A stretch of 64,000 bases of DNA. Source: Apiotrichum sp. Y4204. Its lineage: Eukaryota; Basidiomycota; Tremellomycetes; Trichosporonales; Trichosporonaceae. Location: assembly GCA_025531455.1 (NCBI GenBank), contig JAMYHL010000029.1:1-64000 (forward strand), given 5' to 3'. The notes under the pieces are model-generated. The model was given only the letters and a program-made list of their open reading frames with translations, searched no databases and was not told where the DNA came from. How positions within the stretch are numbered: position 1 is the first letter of the stretch; every line of letters starts with the position of its first letter. The position numbers were made by a program, and so were the translations under genes. Shown here piece after piece: positions 1 to 12,934 of the stretch.

Positions 1-518
1 TCCGTCGAGTTCCGTGTGGGAACCATAGAGCCTTGGTGCATGTATATTCCATTCCTTTCTCTACTGTGCTGCAGTGTTGGGGGCAATTGAAACATTGAAC
101 CAATTTTTGAGACAAATGACTACTGATGATGTATCTGATGTATCCTTGGTGTTTCTTGTATCTTTTGGCGGAGGGCTATAGATCTCCGAGATCCTCACAA
201 TGGATGGGGAGGGCAATGACCGGGCGATCTGGGGCGATGCCTGATGACAAACGTACTCCCCATTCTATGCTTCACCGAAACAAGGATGGCGTGTGGCGGT
301 GCAGCGCGGTGCAGCGTGGTGCGCCGTAGCGTGGACAGACACGCTCTGGAGCCAAGGTTGAATGTTGTCATGAGCGAGCTTGTTTTGAATGTGACAGAGT
401 CGCACTACACAGCTACACTGGGACTGTAGCGCTTGGCTTGCTGCAACCTCCCTTGTCCGTTATTCTGGTATTCTTACCCAACTATCCGCTGCTGCGCGTC
501 TTGCATACTCATTTCGCC
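1..518. promoter_or_regulatory. Upstream region of the DUF1399 gene
   Basis: No convincing coding sequence is visible. The last ~90 bases before the first ATG are pyrimidine-rich, like the 5' leaders elsewhere in this window, so this is probably promoter plus leader. The window edge cuts off whatever lies to the left. Confidence 0.4.
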
Positions 519-3137
519 ATGATTCCTCCAGCTCAAGGGCCCATTCGCGACGCAACCATGCCTACATCCCCTCCCTTGGGACCCCGCCAAGCACCAGGAG
601 GCTCTGGCAGCTCGTCAAGTCGCCGCTCATCCAGCCCCCCTCCCGCATATTCCAAAGCCGAGACTGCTTTTGCGGCCGTGTATCCAAAAGACAAAAAGCA
701 TGTTACCCAGCCGCCCCCGATGGACCCATCAACGCATCTTCCCACCACATTTCGCATCAAGAACAAGTACGTCACGCCAGTAGTGACCGTGCCAGAGCTG
801 GTAGACCATTTGACATTTCTTTCCTGTCTGCATCGGCTACAGGAGGATGTTCGCGACGCCGGTAGTGAGGACGTGCCAGGGGACATCAAATGGGCTGCAT
901 TTTGTACTCGCGCTGCCTTGCGCTTTGAAAAGTGGGCGACCTCGCGGCCTATACAGGCATTGGCGAACAGGTTTGTTGTGGACGGCGTTAGCAACAAGGA
1001 TACGGGCGACTTGTTTTGTGTTAAGCCGAATGGAGAGAGCCTGCTACCGGAAGCGGAACTCGAGGGCATCTTTGCGAGCCTAGACATTGATATCTTTATG
1101 GCCTGGCATACGTACCTCCTTAACCCCCGCGCATATAACGATGACATGGATCCCCACAGCGTCAGGTCAGACAAGCTCCGCGGCCTCTATGCATTGGGTC
1201 GATTCCCACTCTCTTTGGTGGTAAGCGGACCCGGTGAACTCGTACAAGACTGACGGCAGGCGAGCCGAATCGACCCGACCACATTTGTGTTCCAACAGCA
1301 TCACAGCGACGAGGAGGCCCCGCCCCCAGCCTATACATCGCACCCAACAGAGCTCGTTCTTATGCACCCAGCTCTCACAACCGTGGATATCGAATGTCCG
1401 GACTGCACGGGCAAGTTCTCCGTGCCCCTTATCGGTCTGCCATCCCCGGAGGGCGGCGGCTTCTTGGCTCCAAACATGAGCGTGCCCTGTGCTCACTGTG
1501 CGTTTTCTGTCACGCACGAGGCAATGCGCTTTGCGCGCCTCACGAAAGACATTGTGGCATTCGCTGGTAGGCGCTCGACCAAGCACCTTGCGGGCTTTGG
1601 AACCGATCACCTCACTGGCCTTAACAGTTCTACGGCCGAGGATCTCAGCGAAATGATCACCAACAAGACAATTCGGCAAGTCGGTCCCATCTTGAGTTCC
1701 CACTGGCCCACGGCAGTGGGCTCCACAATGCAATGGTCCCTGGCGGTATTCCGCGACAGGGTAATCAACCCGGCCATTCATGTGGATCAAGCCCTTCAAG
1801 TCATTGTCCAAAGGAAAACGCTGGGGCACTCATATGTGCGGGTCTATCGCCGTGCGTTCGCAACCGCTTTCGGCCGCTTCGGTCGGACCTATGCGCAAGG
1901 CTATGGGGGTGTATTGAGTGTGGACCTCCCGGCAGCCATCATGCGCCAGTCGGCATTTGTGGGGAGCATGGAGAATATCGGGTGGCTCGACATCAATCGC
2001 TGGAAGAATTACGAGGACCCAAATCGTTACTATCTCCTTCAAAAAGCCGCGGCCAGATACCGTGAGTTCTCATCCTTCATAATCTCACCATCAGATGCAT
2101 TCCTCGATCTTATGGCCGTCAACCCAAATAAGTTCCTCTCCCCAACTCTCGGTGAGTGTCGTCTCCATATCAAATTGACTTTGGTATCCTTCTAATAGTT
2201 CCAGACATTGATTTGGGATGGCACACCCATCAGCTCAAGGCATGTGGATACGCAACGGACACGGTCAAGTACATTGGGACATTGGTAGACCACGACGACA
2301 AGGTTGCGGATGTCGCTCTTAAGCATGCCTTTGACGACACGTCGCAGCTCTGGGCGCAAAGGTTCCACACATCCTACTCTGGCTGCGGTTGCCCGGTAAC
2401 AGCAAAGACAGGCCGGACGCTGGAGCATGCCATCCGACAGGGCGCCGGCTCGCCGCTCAAGTTTTGGCGCCGACAGGAACGAAAGGCCAATATTGCCGGT
2501 GCACTAGCGAGTAATGCACAACTCAGTGGCTCAACGCACGACGAGCGCGGTGCATCCTGCCCTTCGACTCACAACCGGATGACAATCACTGGCATTCCCT
2601 CGGTCGAGAAACGACGAGCCGTCATATTCGCAGGCAACTCTCATCGAACCCCAGAACACCCCGACCCGTTTGTGACGTACTACGAGTTTGTTCCGCGACG
2701 GGTTCCACGGCCTGGTCGCCGTCGTTCAGCCGAGCAGCGCACTCGTGGTGGCTACCAGGGGAAAGCAGCTGCTGGCGACCCCTACTGGGGTGTGACGCCA
2801 TATGGAACGTATGGGTCCTACGGTCTCGTGAATCCATGGCTAATGGGCGGTGTGGCTGTCGGTGTCGGAGCCGGGGCTGGAATCGCTCTCGGATGCAGTG
2901 ATATGGGGTCCATGACAGGTAGGTCATGGATGATCCAAGTATTGGTTACTGACCCCAGCGTGTGCAACAGGTGTGGGCGATGACCGCGGCGACGGCTGCG
3001 GCGCTGGGATGTGCGCGACAGGCATGTGCTCCGGGAACTCGGGAACCTGTGGTGGCATCGGCGGGGGATGCGGCGGTGGCGGCGGCGCGTGCGGTGGTGG
3101 AGGGGGTGGATGTGGTGGAGGTGGTGGTGGTACTTGA
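519..3137 (+). CDS. Glycine-rich domain protein, DUF1399/GRDP family
   Basis: The four-exon model is 519-1220, 1260-2151, 2205-2918 and 2971-3137, giving 824 aa. Introns are 39, 53 and 52 nt. The sequence shows a Ser/Pro-rich N-terminus, then DUF1399-like blocks such as FPLSLVASRIDP across the first junction. Two CxxC pairs sit near residues 280 and 310. The family hallmark DIDLGWHTHQ falls at the start of exon 3, about residue 532. The last exon encodes a tail made almost only of Gly and Cys, typical of the family. Family knowledge: plant GRDP members are linked to stress and development; the fungal role is unknown, so no function is assigned. A second in-frame ATG at 558 has a better context and could be the true start. 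The gene is convergent with CET1. Confidence 0.8.
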
Positions 3138-3523
3138 TGTAGGGGAGGAAGCTAAGGACGGATAGCTAAGGATGGATAATCATGTCCCGCACCGGTTATT
3201 TAGGTCGCGGTGTTGCAGTAGTGAACAGCCCATTCCCTGTGGACTTAATTACAGCGACCAGGGGTTTGTCAGTTGGCAGATAGCGACCAAGCTTCGAATA
3301 GTGTGTAAACAACACCCCAAGCAACAGGTGCAGCAGGCATATGTGAGAGGATGATAAGATCTTATGTCATGATGATCTCCATGTCGTGTCAGCAAGGACC
3401 AAAGGATGTCGTTCTGCATCAGTTCACACGGCACAACACGGTGCCATGGAGGCGGCTGAGCGACACCCGGAGCTCTTGTGATTATGGCATGCCATCAAAT
3501 GTTGCCCCACTGTTCCCAGACAT
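3138..3523. other. Convergent intergenic spacer
   Basis: This lies between the stop codons of the DUF1399 gene and CET1. I see no gene in it; it should hold both 3' UTRs. Confidence 0.5.
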
Positions 3524-4931
3524 CTAAACATTCCTAATCAGCATGCGCGCCGTGTCGAGAACACTTTGCAGGATTTCGTCAAAACGGTTTGGTTCGCCAC
3601 GTTCCTCCTTCTCGCCCTCGAAGATTAGTGTCGGCACGTCAAGGATTTCAATCTCCAATTCGTATGAGACCGCCGTCTTTTCCTCTCCTTGCTGCAAGTG
3701 TTAGCTGGCGGCTTCAAGGGGTTTCTCTGCTGTGGACGAGCTTAACACTCCAGGCCCCGCAATACATACCTTTGCTGTGACAACTGTGAGATCGACTTGA
3801 CAGAGCTGGTGCCTGTAGCACGCTCTGTCCTTTTCACGAGAGCTTGCGGGCGCGCCGCTAGGCATTTCAGCGGGTTCTTCGACACTGGCACTGATGCGCC
3901 AGTCGAATACCCCACGCGGCGAGAAGATGTTCAGGTCCGCGATACGTTGCTTGCGGACAACACCATTCTCGACAACGTTTCCGGCCAGGTCTCGGGATAC
4001 GCGGGTCTTGCCACCACTGCTTGAATAGAACGAGTCCACATGACGCGCACGGGAAAAATGCAGCGGGGTCGAACTATGCCTGCTGCTCTCGACGGCGCTG
4101 TTCAGTAGTCGGTTCAGCGACGCGTGTTGCGCCTTGTTCATTGTTGACGCAAATCGGCCAATCGGGTAGTCAGGAGGTATGACTTTTGTCAGCCGTCATC
4201 GTTGCCATCGCTGCCCGCGTTTCCTGCGCTTTGTTGATGTCTCGGGCGTCTTACATCCCCATTGCATCCAAAACCCCCCACTCACTCATTTCGGTCAAGG
4301 AGGGCATACAAGCACGTTTTGGAGGTGTCGCGGCAGTCGAGTACAGAGTGCCAAGCTTGATCTCAATCTCAATGTTTTCCCGCCCACGGCAGTTTGCCAT
4401 GATGAATTCGCCAATTGTCTTTGTGAACTCGTTCCTTGGCGCAATGCCGAATATGGAAGGCATGATTGCCGTGTCCATTGTGATGTGTTCAATCGGCGGG
4501 GGTGGGCGATGTGCCGAGGACGAGTGTGAATGAGATTGCGAGCGTGATTGGGGGTGAGATTGTGATTGAGCTTGAGAATGTAAATGGGACTGAGATCGAG
4601 ACTGAGTCTGCGAGTCCGGTCGTTGCCCGTTGCCTGTCCTCTCTGCTCCTCCGGCATGCGCACCATTCCGTCCCGCGTCGCCGTCAGGGCCACTGCCAGT
4701 GTCATCAAAATCCCCATCTGGTCCCCCATCCTGTTCCGTGCGTCTCCGTTTCCGACTCGGCTCCGAATCATACGAGGCTTGTGCGTGATCATAAACCTGG
4801 GCAGTGTCGTCGCCGTATTCACCATCTGGGTCGGACATGTTGAGCGGCGCGGTCGGGTCCAGGTCTGGAGGTGCGTATCGCGGGGATCCTGGTGGGGTGG
4901 ACACCTGGTCGTGAATGGGCACGTAAGGCAT
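3524..4931 (-). CDS. CET1: mRNA 5'-triphosphatase (capping enzyme beta subunit)
   Basis: It removes the gamma-phosphate from nascent pre-mRNA 5' ends, the first step of nuclear mRNA capping. Exons on the minus strand are 4931-4286, 4182-3770 and 3691-3524, giving 408 aa. The fold is the metal-dependent tunnel family of Cet1, not the cysteine phosphatase of animals. Visible motifs are IEIEIKLG at about residue 187 (first metal-binding Glu pair), PPDYPIGRF, RKQRIADL, FDWRISASVEEP, and ELEIEIL near the C-terminus (second metal-binding strand). Residues 1-145 are low complexity, with runs of alternating Ser-Gln and Ser-His. The first intron uses a GTGAGT donor and an AAAAG acceptor; this choice restores the conserved PDYPIGRF block. 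The gene diverges from the NUP159-like gene across 467 bp. Confidence 0.9.
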
Positions 4932-5398
4932 TTGTCAGAGGGTGTTCGGAGAGGGATGGTGGTTGTAGAGACTGCGAGACGCAGCGCGCAAGAGATAAGG
5001 CGTGTATTGTGTGTAATGTTGTAAAGCCGAGAGAGACCAAGTAGAGAACGGAAAGGGGGGAGACTCGCGCTTGCCTCGCTTTCTAGCGGACCTCCACTCC
5101 AGAGAGAGACACACATGAAGTTGTGGCGACGGAAGCAAAATAACTTGTGAAAGAAGTGACTTTGGGCTCTCTCTACAACACCTCTAAACACTCTGGACAC
5201 TCTCAAACCTCTCGTCGTCGTCGACACTCCCACAGACACAAACGGTTCCTTTGTTCATTTTTCACGCTTAAAGAACTGTACGACATCTCGCCCAACTCTC
5301 AATCCCAATCTTACCCTCGCATAAACAACAATCAGATCGGCCACACTGCCTCCTGCTACCACCAATCAAGCAGGACGGCAACAGCCGTAAAACCATTC
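4932..5398. promoter_or_regulatory. Divergent promoter CET1 / NUP159-like
   Basis: This spacer of 467 bp separates two genes transcribed away from each other. It is pyrimidine-rich toward each start on the corresponding strand. No TATA box stands out. Confidence 0.5.
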
Positions 5399-8300
5399 AT
5401 GTTTGGCTCAAACTCGTTTGGCGCACTCGCCATGGACTCTGGCCCGGCGCCAAGCGCACCGGCGCCGACACCCGGCGTGCAGCTTCGCGAGGGCGAGGAC
5501 GTCGATGTCGAAGTGAGTCTCAATAAGACCAGCGGGTAGCCCGTACATGCTTTTTGTATACTAATCGCTGCACAGTGGCTCAAACTCGTCAAGACAAACC
5601 ATGAGGTCTACGTTCGTGTTAGCGACAAAGTGGACATCACTGCTTTGCCCAACGAGTGCGCTCTCCTGGCGATAGCCAATTCATTAGACTTGGTCATTGT
5701 CGGCAGCAACTCTGGTGAGAACAAGAAGACGCATTTGGATACCAGTGCTGATGAACGTTAGATGTTCGCATACACAAGCTCTCCGATATCCATCATATCC
5801 TCGAGAGTACAACGGCCAAGGATTCCTGCCCCACATCTACGCCCGTACAGACGATCTCTCTTCCAGCGCGTCCCGTTTGGATTCGGTACGTCAATGTGCA
5901 GTCTGCAGCTAACCATAAGTCTTGCTGCGAATGGCGAGCGCCTTGTTGTAGCGACCGCAGGTGCTGGAGTTCTCCTATTTAAGATTGCAGACGTGCTTTC
6001 TGGAAACGTAAGCAGCGGCATGGATCATTCTCGCTAACCTTTAGACGTCACCTTACGGATCTGTCACCAGTGGCGTCCCGGACACCTTGATTGACGTGCT
6101 CCCCAACCCCTCTGTTCCGTCCCCAACCGACCAACTTTGGCGATACGTGATTCTCCTGGCGCGCGAGGGACTCGTGATTCTTGACATTGAGGATGTTCGG
6201 CTGTCAGATCCTCTCGCCGGCCCCTTTACCGCTTCGTGCTGGTCTGTTAGGGGGAAACAGTTCGTGGTCGGTAATCCCGATGGCAAACTCGTCCAGTACA
6301 CTCCCGAGGGTGTTTCGAAAGCTGAAATACCATCTCCTCCAAGCACGGAAAACTATACACCAGTATTCGTGCACTGGCTGGAGAATGACCTCTTCCTCGC
6401 CGGTTATGCTGGCAAGGATGCTGATTTGTCGGAGCCCCTCGAGCTGTTTGTCATTCACCGCACCAAGGCCAGCTTTACATTTACCAAGTTTTACGATATC
6501 AACGATTGCATGGGATACAGTGGTCGTTCTGCAGCTGTGCGCCACTTTGCTAGTCTCAAGGACTGGGGACCACAAACCAAGCACCTTGCGTTCATGGTTT
6601 CGCCTATCGCGTCTGAAATAGGTGTGCTTCATGGCAAGCCCGCCGAAGGGAAGAATGTACCCGACTGGGAGGCTCTCATTCTGGACGAGACAGCTCGTGC
6701 CATTCTACCGGCTGCTAAAGCCGGCGTACGAGACGACGACTCATCTCCTCTAGGCCTTGCGCTCGACCTGACTAGCACCAAGCCTATCGTGCGTGGTATT
6801 GTTGGCGGTGAGGAGCTCCCCGACCTCCCCCCTGCACCCCGCGTTGTCGCGTACTCCCACGAGGGCTTCCTCATCTCCTTTGACGTCCGCAATCCTGAGG
6901 CCGGCGCGTATTCCGGGATGGTGAATTCTGGTGCCCAACAATCGAGCTCTGGCGTCATTGCCGCCGTTCCAACCCCTGCTCCAGCCTCTGCAACCCCAGC
7001 TGCGGCGCCTCCTGTTCCCGCAAGTCAATCCGCCTTTGGATCAAGCGCGTTTGGACAGAGTGCGTTCGGATCACCTTCCAAAACGCCTGCGTTTGGGGCT
7101 TCCGCCTTCGGCTCTTCCACCACTACCTCTGCATTCGGCTCCTCTGCAACTGCCAAGCCTGCTTTTGGCGCGTCAGCATTTGGCTCCACTACGCCAGCTT
7201 CAAGCCCCTCGGCGTTTGGTACGGGAGCGACCTCAAATGCATCGTCGCCCTCTCCCTCAAAACCCTCGGCGTTTGGCGCAACCTCGGCATTTGGCTCATC
7301 CAGCTCCAACGGACCGGCCTCTGGCTCAGCGTTTGGTCAAAGCGCCTTCGGCACTCCAACCAAGTCAGCGTTTGGCCAGAGTGCTTTTGGTTCGACAACC
7401 CCGGCTACGAAGCCCCCCAATAACGCGTCTGCGTTTGGCGGCTCAACGCCTACTGGTTCCCCCGCCCCAGCATTCGGGCAAAGCTCCACACCCACCGGTT
7501 CGGCATTTGGAAAGTCGAGTTTTGGCGCTACGCCCTCAAGTGGTTCAGCGTTTGGTCAATCTGCATTTGGGACCGGTACCAGCTCTGGATCAGCATTTGG
7601 TGCCTTTGCCGCCAAGCCCTCGGGCGGATCAACTTTTGACAACAAAGCCTCTCCCAGTGCCTTTGGCTCTTCCGCGTTTGGGCAGAAGAGTGATAAACCC
7701 GCCTTTACAGGGTTTGGCCCTCAGCCCGCCGGTGAGAAGAAAGATGAGAAAAAGGACGAGCCCAAGACCGCCTTTGGTGCATCCGCTTTTGGCACCAGCG
7801 CCTTCGGTTCCCCATCCGCGTTGGGTTCTGGAACGTCAGCTTTCGGAGGCAAAAGTTCCACGAGCGCGTTCAACTCAGCCAAACCGGCGTTTACCGGCTT
7901 CGGTCCGCAGCCAACTGGTGAGAAACAGTCCGCAACGTCTCCGTTCACCGGCAAAAGCGCTTTCGGCCCTGGCTCTGTGCTGGACAAGAGTTCTTCGACT
8001 TCTTCAAGCCCCTTCGGCACTTCTGCCTTTGGCCAGAAGACGGACGGGCAATCGAACGAGTCCAAGTCGTCACCCACGAAAGATGTGAAGGGCGGTCTGT
8101 TTGGAAGCAAGTCTAATCCGTTCGCGACTTCGGTCTCCAAAACCGATGAGACAGTTCAGCCTGGTACTGATGCGTTCGGTCTTGGTTCACTCACTTCCGC
8201 CATGTCGGAGAAAAATGTCCCCGGACTGGCTGACTCACCACCTTCTTCGCCGAAGGGCAAGCCAACCGTTCCTGGTCTCGAGGACTCTGATGCCGAGGAC

Positions 8301-11300
8301 GAGACTACCACGCCCTCAAAACCGCCTCCCTCGTCAGGCTCTGCAGCCTCATTTATCAAGCCAGCGACAGCATTTGCAAGCCTCACTTCGTCAACAGGGG
8401 TGTTTGGATCACCTGTCCCAAAACCGAGTGCCGACAAACCAGCTGCATTTTCCGCCCCGGCCACAGGCGATAAAAAGCCGCCAGCTTTCGCGGCATCAGC
8501 ATTCGGCCAGGCTTCCAAGCCTACCGCCACTCCTGCTTTTGGTCAGGCGACAGCGTTTGGAGGCAAGCCGTCATTCGGACAACCATCAGCATTTGGCAAG
8601 CCCGCCACGCCAACTGCAACCACCACACCTGTAGAAGGTGGCGGGTTCGGGGGCTTTGCTTCCAAAGCAAGCAGTGACCAGTCCAAGTCGGCTTTTGGCG
8701 CCTTTGCCAACCAGGACGCAAAGTCGGCATTCGGCGGGGCTAGTGTCAACAGTGCGCCGAGCGTATTCGGCGGCGATAAGGATAACAAGAGTTTGCCATT
8801 CTCTCAGAGTATTTTCGGCCAGCCCTCGTCTAGTGAAAACGAGGATAAGGGCAAGAAAGAAGTAAAGCCTCTGTTCTCATTCAAGATCGGCGAAACCAAG
8901 CCTGAGGTTACGGGGTATACGGTGGACGAGCCAAAGGCCGAGGTTAGCGAGAATTCAACCGACAAACCGGTCGTCAAGTCGCCAGAAGTCGTCACGCCTC
9001 CCTCAAATGACGGGGATGACAACGATGTTGCGGTCGCCGAGGCCAGCAGCACTGAGGGCGAGGGTCAGCAAGGAGAAGTTGAAGATGAAGAAGAGGGATA
9101 TGAGACTGAGGAGGACGACGACTACGATGATGGCGAGTACGGCGACGACTTTGAGGAATATGACGAGGAGCACGACGACGAGTACGACAATGAGTACGAC
9201 GATCACACCTCCCACTCTATTTCCCAACCGCCTGAGATGGACACCATTCCTGAGGGCGACGAGAACGACGAACAGAGTGGATCGGACGATGGAGACTCGA
9301 AGAAGCCACAGCGCTCCCCTCCGTGGTATGCGAAGGACCCAACTGGAACTCCATCGCTACTTTCACGATTAGGGCCACCGGTGGATGATGGCGAGGCCCC
9401 TTCTACTCCGAGCTCTTCAGATCGACCATCTCTTCTCTCGCGCATGTCCCCTCCCACCTCGACACAGGCACAACCCCTGTCCGCACCTTCATTCACGCTC
9501 AAGCACGCACCCAAGACCTCGTCACCACTCTCCACGAATCCATCCACTGTTCCGGAGCCTGGCACCCCAAGTATCACGCCGCCGGCGTCAACCTCTCCCA
9601 GTTCGCCAAATGCAGACCCCAGTACAAGTCCTAAGAATCGAACCGCTTTCGATGTCGGTCTTCGTCTCGCCTCGTCATTCAAAAACCATGATAAAAAAGA
9701 TGGCAAGGCCGTTCCTCCCAAGCCCGCGGACACGTGGACCTGCGACACGTGCATGCTCCAGAATGCGGAGACTGAAAAGGAAAAGTGCAGTATCTGCGAA
9801 GCTCCTCGGCCTGGTGCTACCCCAGCAACCAAGCACGCAGGACCACCTGCTCCGCCCTCGGTTCCGACTGGAGGGTTCAGCTGGGGGGGCAAGCCTGTGA
9901 GCATTGCGCCATCATCTCATAATCCTGCTACAAGCTCCCCGTCAGCGGCACCCTTGTTCGCTTTCAACAAGCCCGAAGCGCCCAAGCCTGCGACAGTGTC
10001 AACTCCTGCCGGTGGTGAATGGACCTGTGATACCTGCATGCTCAAGAACCCCGATTCGGCGAAGGATAAGTGTACCGTCTGCGAAGCGGCCCGGCCAGGC
10101 GCCGAAGTCGCCAAGCCCGCTGGGGGCTTTACCCCTCCTACCGTTCCCGCTGGTGGCTTCTCCTTTGGCTTTGGTTCCAAGCCTGCCGGCCCTCCTGCTT
10201 CCAAGCCTGCCGATCCGCCTGCTTCCAAGCCTGCTGGCCCTCCAGCCTTCAAACCTGTTGGCCCTCCCGCACCTCCCACTGGCGGCTTCAACTTTGGCGG
10301 AAAGGCGGCTTCCGGCTCAATAACTCAAAAAGTCGGCTTGACGGCTTCCGACAAGGCTACTCAGTGGACTTGCGAACTGTGTGGGCTAAAGAACGAGGAA
10401 TCAGCCAAGGATCAGTGTACCATATGTGAAGCACCACGCCCGGGTGCAAAGCCTGCTGAGAAACCCAAATCCGCCGGCCCTCCAACCCCTCCAGCGCAAG
10501 GGTTCAGCTTTGGTGGGTTTGGCAGCAACAAGGCGAAGACCACGGATGAGTCCACCAAGTCTGCCATCAAGCCGACAGCAGGTTTCTCCATCACTCCTCC
10601 GACGTCGGGTGTCACCGCGTCGCCTTTCTCATTCAAGCCCCTCACCACCACCACACCTGCCACCCCGCCAGCACCAGGTGCTCTTTTCAGCAAGACGGCG
10701 GGCACGGCGCCGTCAACGCCTGCTCCACCGCCATTCACACTCACACAGGCCCCCACGCAAGCTGCCCTCGCGCTGCCCATGTCACAGGAGCAGAAACCGA
10801 AAGCCCCACTGTTCGGAGCAAGCCTTTCATCCGGTGCATCTGTAGCCCCGCCACCTGGTCCAACACCCGGCGCTTCCGCCCCACCGACCACTGCTGCACC
10901 GGTTGTGGAATATACTATTCCGGAGCGGCCACCGCGTCCTTCGGCGGCGCAGCCACCTGCGCAGACGGGAACGTCAATGTCGGCGATGCTGGAGCGTGTT
11001 ATCGCAGACGTCACAGTGAATCTCACACAGCTCGAGTCGTCTCTGGACGCTAGCAAGAAGTACCACACTGCGCTGGAAGGCCCCGATTTCGCGTCCCCGA
11101 CGGCCGACAACATTACGCGGCACACTGCCTTGCCCTTCTCTACACTCGATACGGTGCTCAAGATCACGGAGGAACTAGGCTTAGAGCTCGATGCGGTTCG
11201 TGCGGAAGTGCAACAGAGCGATATTACACTTGCAGAGTTGCAAAGTCGGATGCTTAAGAGTACGTGCGATGGAACCATTGCCCTGCTAACTTTCAGCCGA

Positions 11301-12934
11301 CATGAAGACCGGCCAGGCCGACAAGTTCCTCAAGGCGAGGAAAGACCCCTCCTTTGCCCGTGCGATGCAGATCAAGGAACTCAGTCCCCAGCAGGCTGCC
11401 GACCAAATGCGCCTGCGCAAGATTGTGCAGTCGACTGAAGCACGTCTGTCTGAGCTTGAGGTGGGAGTTAGTGGTCTGAAACGCCGCTCGGAGCGCCGCA
11501 ATGACTCCCGAGCCCCTGCTCAACAACCAGCGCTCGAGCGCATGCAGCGCACAGTGCGCAACATTGACGTAGCCATTCGTGATCGCCAAAATTCCATGGA
11601 CGAGTTGACGCGCCGAATCAACGGACTGCGGGTCGCGCGAGGGGCCTCTGCTGCGCCCGAAACGCGCTCGCACACGCGTGAGAACACGCCCATGCGCGAA
11701 TCGCCAAAGAAAACTCATCCCTCGTCGCCGAAGGCTCAGATGAAGGCCAGCCCTCACGTCGAGCGCATGCGTGCCGAGAGCGAGGGCGCGGGAGCACAAG
11801 CAACCCCGCCCATACCCTCACTCAAGCCGACGGACGAGCAACGGGCGCGGGCACATCAATCTCTCGCTTCGGGTATCCGTGTGTCACATTCAGCTGCTGG
11901 GCTGACCAGGGTTCCTCGGAAGAATGTGTCGACTGCAAACAATCTGGTGGCCCATGCGTCCATCGCGCGCGGACCCGTCATGCTTGATGCAGCGCCCAAG
12001 CCTGGCGCCCTTAAAGAGTCTGCGGATGCGATCGGCAAGTTGAGGGCCAGCGTTAGTGCGTCTTCCACCTCCGCTGCTACAAGCTCCTCCTCTGCGCCTG
12101 TCGCCTCTCCACCACCCTTGGCATCCACTAGACCCACTCCGACATCTGCAGTGCCATTCACCACGACCCCAGCTGTGATCTCATCCATGACGTCCACGAC
12201 CATGTCGCCCTCGCCCCATTCTTCCTCGTCCGCACCAGCGCCCTCTCGGGCGTCCCCCGCCATACCGGCTGGTTCCGATTCTGCCACTCCTGCCCCTGCC
12301 CCTAGTGGCTTCGGGTTTGGCAGTATCAAGCTCAATCTCGACCCGGGGGCAATCACTTCGACGCCTGGGGCTCGACGCGCTGGCGGAGGATCGAGCCGCA
12401 ATCATGGCTCGGCAGTGAAGCTTACCAACACATCTCCGCGCGCACCAGTTACCACAGGAGGCGCTCTGTTCGGGAACGTTGTGGCACCAAAGAAGGACGA
12501 TGACGACAAGAAGCCTGCGGGATTCTTCAGGTGAGTAGGCAAGTTAATAATTCTCATCAGATGAGCTATGTCGGTGGATGACTAGCATGTCCGCGACATC
12601 GATGTTGAGAGGAAGTCACGTGTGGGCCCACAGTCAGACGCAGGAGCATCTCATATGTGTGGCAGCACCTGTCCGTGTGTTGGATCTGCGCCAAGCATTG
12701 CGCTGCAGGGTGGCACACCACATCATCCGCCGATGTAGATGCAATGTGTAGACTGTCCGTCTGTCCCAGCTCAGGTTGGGGATGGTCACCAAGCAACGCG
12801 ACGAGATAATGGTGTCTCTTTTTTGTTTACCCCTTTGTCCCCATCCATCTTTAGAACTTGTCGAGATTTACAACGTAATTTGAATTCTTGCTGACTTGAC
12901 CTTTAGCTTTAGTGGGTTCGGAGGGACAAAGTAA
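5399..12934 (+). CDS. NUP159: NUP159/NUP214-type FG nucleoporin with three RanBP2 zinc fingers
   Basis: This is a cytoplasmic-side nuclear pore protein of the family that anchors the DEAD-box helicase for mRNA export. Exons are 5399-5512, 5576-5714, 5762-5885, 5920-6007, 6045-11259, 11297-12530 and 12913-12934, giving 2,311 aa. Residues ~1-400 read as a beta-propeller. Residues ~480-990 hold dozens of SAFG/PAFG repeats, the FG type of yeast Nup159. A very acidic Asp/Glu/Tyr run lies near 1165-1210. Three WTCDxCxxxN...CxxC zinc fingers begin near residues 1386, 1481 and 1596. A helical, probably coiled-coil segment spans ~1800-2020, followed by a Ser/Thr/Pro tail. The last exon encodes SGFGGTK. 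Without the final 382-nt intron the protein would stop at 12534. The zinc fingers are unexpected for this family. The start ATG at 5399 opens with an FG motif and the leader upstream is pyrimidine-rich. Confidence 0.85.

Noticed and set aside
5147..5398. Earlier in-frame ATG for NUP159
   Set aside because: The sequence from 5147 is C/T-rich leader and would add a Ser/Thr/His-rich peptide unlike the family; the ATG at 5399 opens directly with an FG motif.
6931..8088. 385-codon plus-strand frame overlapping the FG region
   Set aside because: It is the shifted frame of the SAFG repeats, giving an Arg/Leu/Pro/Gln-rich string with no independent start context.
10412..11278. 288-codon minus-strand open frame
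   Set aside because: It is antisense to NUP159 between its third zinc finger and coiled coil; the composition mirrors the Pro/Ala/Ser-rich sense strand.
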